64,000 bases of DNA from Collinsella sp. GTDB lineage: Bacteria; Actinomycetota; Coriobacteriia; Coriobacteriales; Coriobacteriaceae. The stretch covers positions 1 through 64,000 of the forward strand of contig JAUMPM010000018.1 in assembly GCA_031294825.1 (NCBI GenBank). Reading direction: 5' to 3'. Positions 61,556 to 64,000 of the stretch are shown here, piece by piece (the stretch's first letter is position 1; each line of letters starts with the position of its first letter). Below the pieces are notes generated by a model. It saw only the letters and a program-made list of their open reading frames with translations, did no database searches and was not told the DNA's origin. The translations under genes were made by a program, and so were the position numbers.

Positions 61556-62632
61556 ATGGCATTCGATCCCATTCAAGAGGATTGCCATCGCCTCGTTCTT
61601 GAGGCCTTGCGCCGCGACAATATCCCGCTCACTGACGGCCCCGCCGTCGAGCGTCTAATGGAGCAATTCACCCGCAACCCCGCGCCGCTCATCGTGCACG
61701 ATCGCGACCGCGCCGGGCACCTCATTGCCAAGGTGGTCGAGGCTGTCGACTACCGCATCCCCTTTATCCCCGACGACGCCCAGGCAGAGCAAGAAGAAGC
61801 CGCAGCCGAGAACATGCTCCGCGAGGCAGCCGCGCTCGACCCGGCCAACTGGGATGCCCAGCGCATGCTGACGGCGCTCACTGCCGAATCCAACGAGGAA
61901 TACGTGCAGTATCTGGTGTCCAAGTGCGACGAGGTGGAGCACGACCTGGCGCTCAAGATTGCCTCGGCACAGGACCCCTACGAGCGTGAGGCCGCAGGCG
62001 ACCTGACCCGCCGTCCCTACCTGCGCTGGCTTGCCGCTTTGGCATCGCGCGCGCTCATTAGCGGCCGCTACCGCATGTCGCTGGATGCCGCGAATCGCAG
62101 CCTGGACTTTGCGCCCAACGACCCCGCCGGCGTCCGCCATACCGCGATGCTTGCCATGGCAAAGCTCGAATACCCTGCCGAGGAGCTCAAGCGTTTTCGC
62201 TCCGCCCACTCCGTGCCCTATCTTGCCAACACGCCGCTGCGCCGCCGTCCCAAGGACGCAGAGCGCGACTTGGACCCGTGGACGCTCATCGCACTGATGA
62301 GCGCCGCCTGGCGCGAGCTGGACTACGAAGGCGCCGGGCACTACTTGCGCATCCTCGCACGCTCGTGCCCGCACGCAGCCGAGGCGCTCTACTTCCAAAC
62401 CGAGTTTCCCGATGGCGTCTATGCTCGCGTCAACGTAGGTCCGGGCTCCACCGATGAGCTTGTCCTTGCCCTGTCCGAGGCGACGCCGGTGCTGCAGGAA
62501 GGCCTAGGCGCGCCCGACAACGCCAGCTTTGCCGCCTGGGTCGCCACCAACGACATCGTGCGCTCCCAAATCGACGAGCGCATCCTACGCGCAGCCGAGC
62601 AGGGGCTTCCATTTAAGGGAGGGGACCTCTAA
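61556..62632 (+). CDS. TPR-like hypothetical protein
   Basis: A 358-residue, mainly helical, acidic protein with no membrane segment. Helix pairs such as AAAENMLREAAALDPANWDA, then ALISGRYRMSLDAANRSLDF and WRELDYEGAGHYLRILARSC have tetratricopeptide spacing. AAAGGAGG is six bases before the ATG. It overlaps the next gene by one base (TAATG) and resembles it, so the two are a tandem duplication. Its role is unknown; it may be a scaffold or regulator. The murT gene follows the pair. Confidence 0.7.
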   Translation: MAFDPIQEDCHRLVLEALRRDNIPLTDGPAVERLMEQFTRNPAPLIVHDRDRAGHLIAKVVEAVDYRIPFIPDDAQAEQEEAAAENMLREAAALDPANWDAQRMLTALTAESNEEYVQYLVSKCDEVEHDLALKIASAQDPYEREAAGDLTRRPYLRWLAALASRALISGRYRMSLDAANRSLDFAPNDPAGVRHTAMLAMAKLEYPAEELKRFRSAHSVPYLANTPLRRRPKDAERDLDPWTLIALMSAAWRELDYEGAGHYLRILARSCPHAAEALYFQTEFPDGVYARVNVGPGSTDELVLALSEATPVLQEGLGAPDNASFAAWVATNDIVRSQIDERILRAAEQGLPFKGGDL

Positions 62633-63675
62633 TGGATCCGAGCGTCTACATCCCCGCTTACCTGGAGCGTGCCTACGTTGCGTCGCACCCCGAACTCACC
62701 GATGCAGCACGCGAGCTTGTCCATAACGACATCAGCGCAAACCCTCACAAGTATGCGCAGACCGAGCATGCCCAAGCGCTGCTGTCCTATGCCGGCGTTC
62801 ATCGTCATTTGCTTGACGAGCTTCGCCGCATCGAGGACATGGGCAGCGACGAGGAGTTTGAGCAGACGCGCAACCGCCTGTTCGACGATATGCGCGATGA
62901 GCTGCTCAAGATTGTTCGCGTCGATGCGCATGTCCTCGATGCTCAGCTGCTCGCCATCATCCTGGCGGACACGCCCGTCGATGCCTGCCTGGGCGACTTG
63001 ATGAAGCTCGAGACGAGTACGGCCGACTACCTGCAACAGAGCGTGCCTGGGTTCGACATGGAGGCCCCGCACTACTGGGCCAATAATGTTTTGGCCGACG
63101 GTGTCACCGCAGCAGACCTTACCGTGAGCGAGCCGGCGCTTATTGGCTGGCTCCACACGCTCGAGGCCATCTCGCAGCTGTGCATGGCGAGCGCTCGTTA
63201 CCGCGCCGCCGCCAACTACTCTCGCCGTGTTCTTAAGGCGGAGGGCTATCCCACCCGAGCTGCAGGCACCGTGCTACTCGCCCTCGCCCGCTTGGAAGAC
63301 CAGGACGGTTTTTTTGCCCTGGCACATCAGCTCGAGGAACAGATGGGGGCAGACGCACTCGAAAACTCTCCTTGGTACCTGCTCGCCCGCACGATTCTGC
63401 TGTTCAAAACAAACAAGATGCGCCCGGCGACGCGCGCGCTGCGTGAGTTCGCTAACCGTTGCGAGGGTGGCGCCTTCTTCTTGCTGAACCCCATGTACCA
63501 GACGCCGTATCTTCCCTGCCGACCCGAGCCGCGCGACCCCTGGGACCTCTCACACCAGGCGGTTTGGGAAGCCGACGGCATTATCTCGGACACCCCCGAC
63601 TTTGCCCCCTGGGCCAACGCCTGCGAAGACGTATCGCAGCTTGCCCAGGAATTTGCGCGCCGCTACGGCTTTTAG
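62632..63675 (+). CDS. TPR-like hypothetical protein, paralogue
   Basis: A 347-residue helical protein with the same overall layout as its neighbour. Matching parts include DMRDELLKIVRVDAHVLDAQ, then ASARYRAAANYSRRVLKAEG and a final ALYFQ/FFLLNPMYQ-like segment (GGAFFLLNPMYQTPYLPCRP). AGGGAGGGGACC precedes the ATG. Translational coupling suggests equal amounts of both proteins, possibly a heterodimer. Confidence 0.7.
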   Translation: MDPSVYIPAYLERAYVASHPELTDAARELVHNDISANPHKYAQTEHAQALLSYAGVHRHLLDELRRIEDMGSDEEFEQTRNRLFDDMRDELLKIVRVDAHVLDAQLLAIILADTPVDACLGDLMKLETSTADYLQQSVPGFDMEAPHYWANNVLADGVTAADLTVSEPALIGWLHTLEAISQLCMASARYRAAANYSRRVLKAEGYPTRAAGTVLLALARLEDQDGFFALAHQLEEQMGADALENSPWYLLARTILLFKTNKMRPATRALREFANRCEGGAFFLLNPMYQTPYLPCRPEPRDPWDLSHQAVWEADGIISDTPDFAPWANACEDVSQLAQEFARRYGF

Positions 63676-63720
63676 CGACGCGATCGCCCCGACCATGTCA
63701 TCTATGTTAGGAACGGCTTC

Positions 63721-64000
63721 ATGAACCTCCGCTCATCTCTCGCCTGCACCTCGAGCGATATCGCCCGCTGGGGACTGCGCTCTGTCCTCAAACGCCAGGG
63801 TGGCGTGCTTCCCGGCCGCATCGCCATGAAGATCGACCCCGAGCTGCTAAGCGACCTCGCAAGCCTAGTCGACCGCAGCGTGGTGATCACCGGCACCAAC
63901 GGCAAGACCACGACCTCCAACCTCATCGCCGACGCAGTTGCTGCCAGCGGCGCTACCGCGGTGTGCAACCGTGCCGGCAACAATATGGAGCCTGGTGTGG
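63721..64000 (+). CDS. murT: MurT-type Mur ligase, 5' part
   Basis: Cut by the window end after 93 codons. The N-terminus SSDIARWGLRSVLKRQGGVL is typical of MurT, and the ATP loop is VVITGTNGKTTTSNLIADAV. MurT with GatD amidates lipid II stem-peptide glutamate to isoglutamine in Gram-positive bacteria. The ATG at 63721 has TAGGAAC upstream. gatD would be expected just beyond the window. Confidence 0.85.
   Translation, partial: MNLRSSLACTSSDIARWGLRSVLKRQGGVLPGRIAMKIDPELLSDLASLVDRSVVITGTNGKTTTSNLIADAVAASGATAVCNRAGNNMEPGV

Overview
This 64 kb window is high-GC DNA from a Gram-positive bacterium, most likely a gut Coriobacteriia of the Collinsella type. The reasons are sortase-type surface proteins (LPATG and a LAGTG variant), a mannose-family PTS with a LevR-like activator that lacks the sigma-54 contact motif, a MurT-type Mur ligase, an anaerobic redox gene set (polyferredoxins, flavodoxins, iron alcohol dehydrogenases, glycerol dehydrogenase) and frequent GTG/TTG starts. 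The taxon is inferred from gene content; no rRNA is present.

Layout. 1-8.8 kb: an inverted-repeat element, a large ABC exporter, a thiol/electron-transfer cluster (TlpA-like lipoprotein, NapH-type polyferredoxin and a 48-residue CXXC membrane peptide) with a divergent two-component system, and a LuxR-type regulator broken by one base. 8.9-18.2 kb: a 1455-residue cell-wall protein, then the topoisomerase IV pair. 18.3-31.2 kb: accessory DNA with many gene remnants. It holds two small sortase/flavin genes, a MerR-controlled carbonyl/redox stress operon with a 19-bp-spacer promoter, LysR and aldo/keto reductase genes, an iron alcohol dehydrogenase, fragments of AAA, DUF4143, flavodoxin and MerR genes, and a ToxN/AbiQ-like gene.

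31.5-51.1 kb lies downstream of guaA. Two copies of the last bases of guaA, at 46388 and (weaker) 31494, suggest island ends. The 14.9 kb segment holds three methyltransferases behind a DtxR/IdeR-like box, a sugar operon (ROK kinase, GH172/DUF2961 enzyme, PTS EIIA/IID/IIC/IIB, LevR-like regulator), a two-gene nuclease plus HEPN-like module, and a DUF4143 ATPase. The 4.8 kb segment holds decayed sequence and an apparently complete mef/msr(D)-like antibiotic-resistance operon with promoter, leader peptide and attenuator.

51.1-64 kb is core genome: guaA, asparaginase, an Xre regulator with a 24-bp perfect palindrome, ychF, a polyferredoxin, a deleted and an intact glycerol dehydrogenase, an iron alcohol dehydrogenase, two paralogous TPR-like genes and the start of murT.

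A recurring theme is duplication followed by decay. DUF4143-family ATPases occur once intact and three times as remnants. A block made of an ATPase tail plus a yjdF-type leader RNA occurs twice, at 25 kb and 47 kb.
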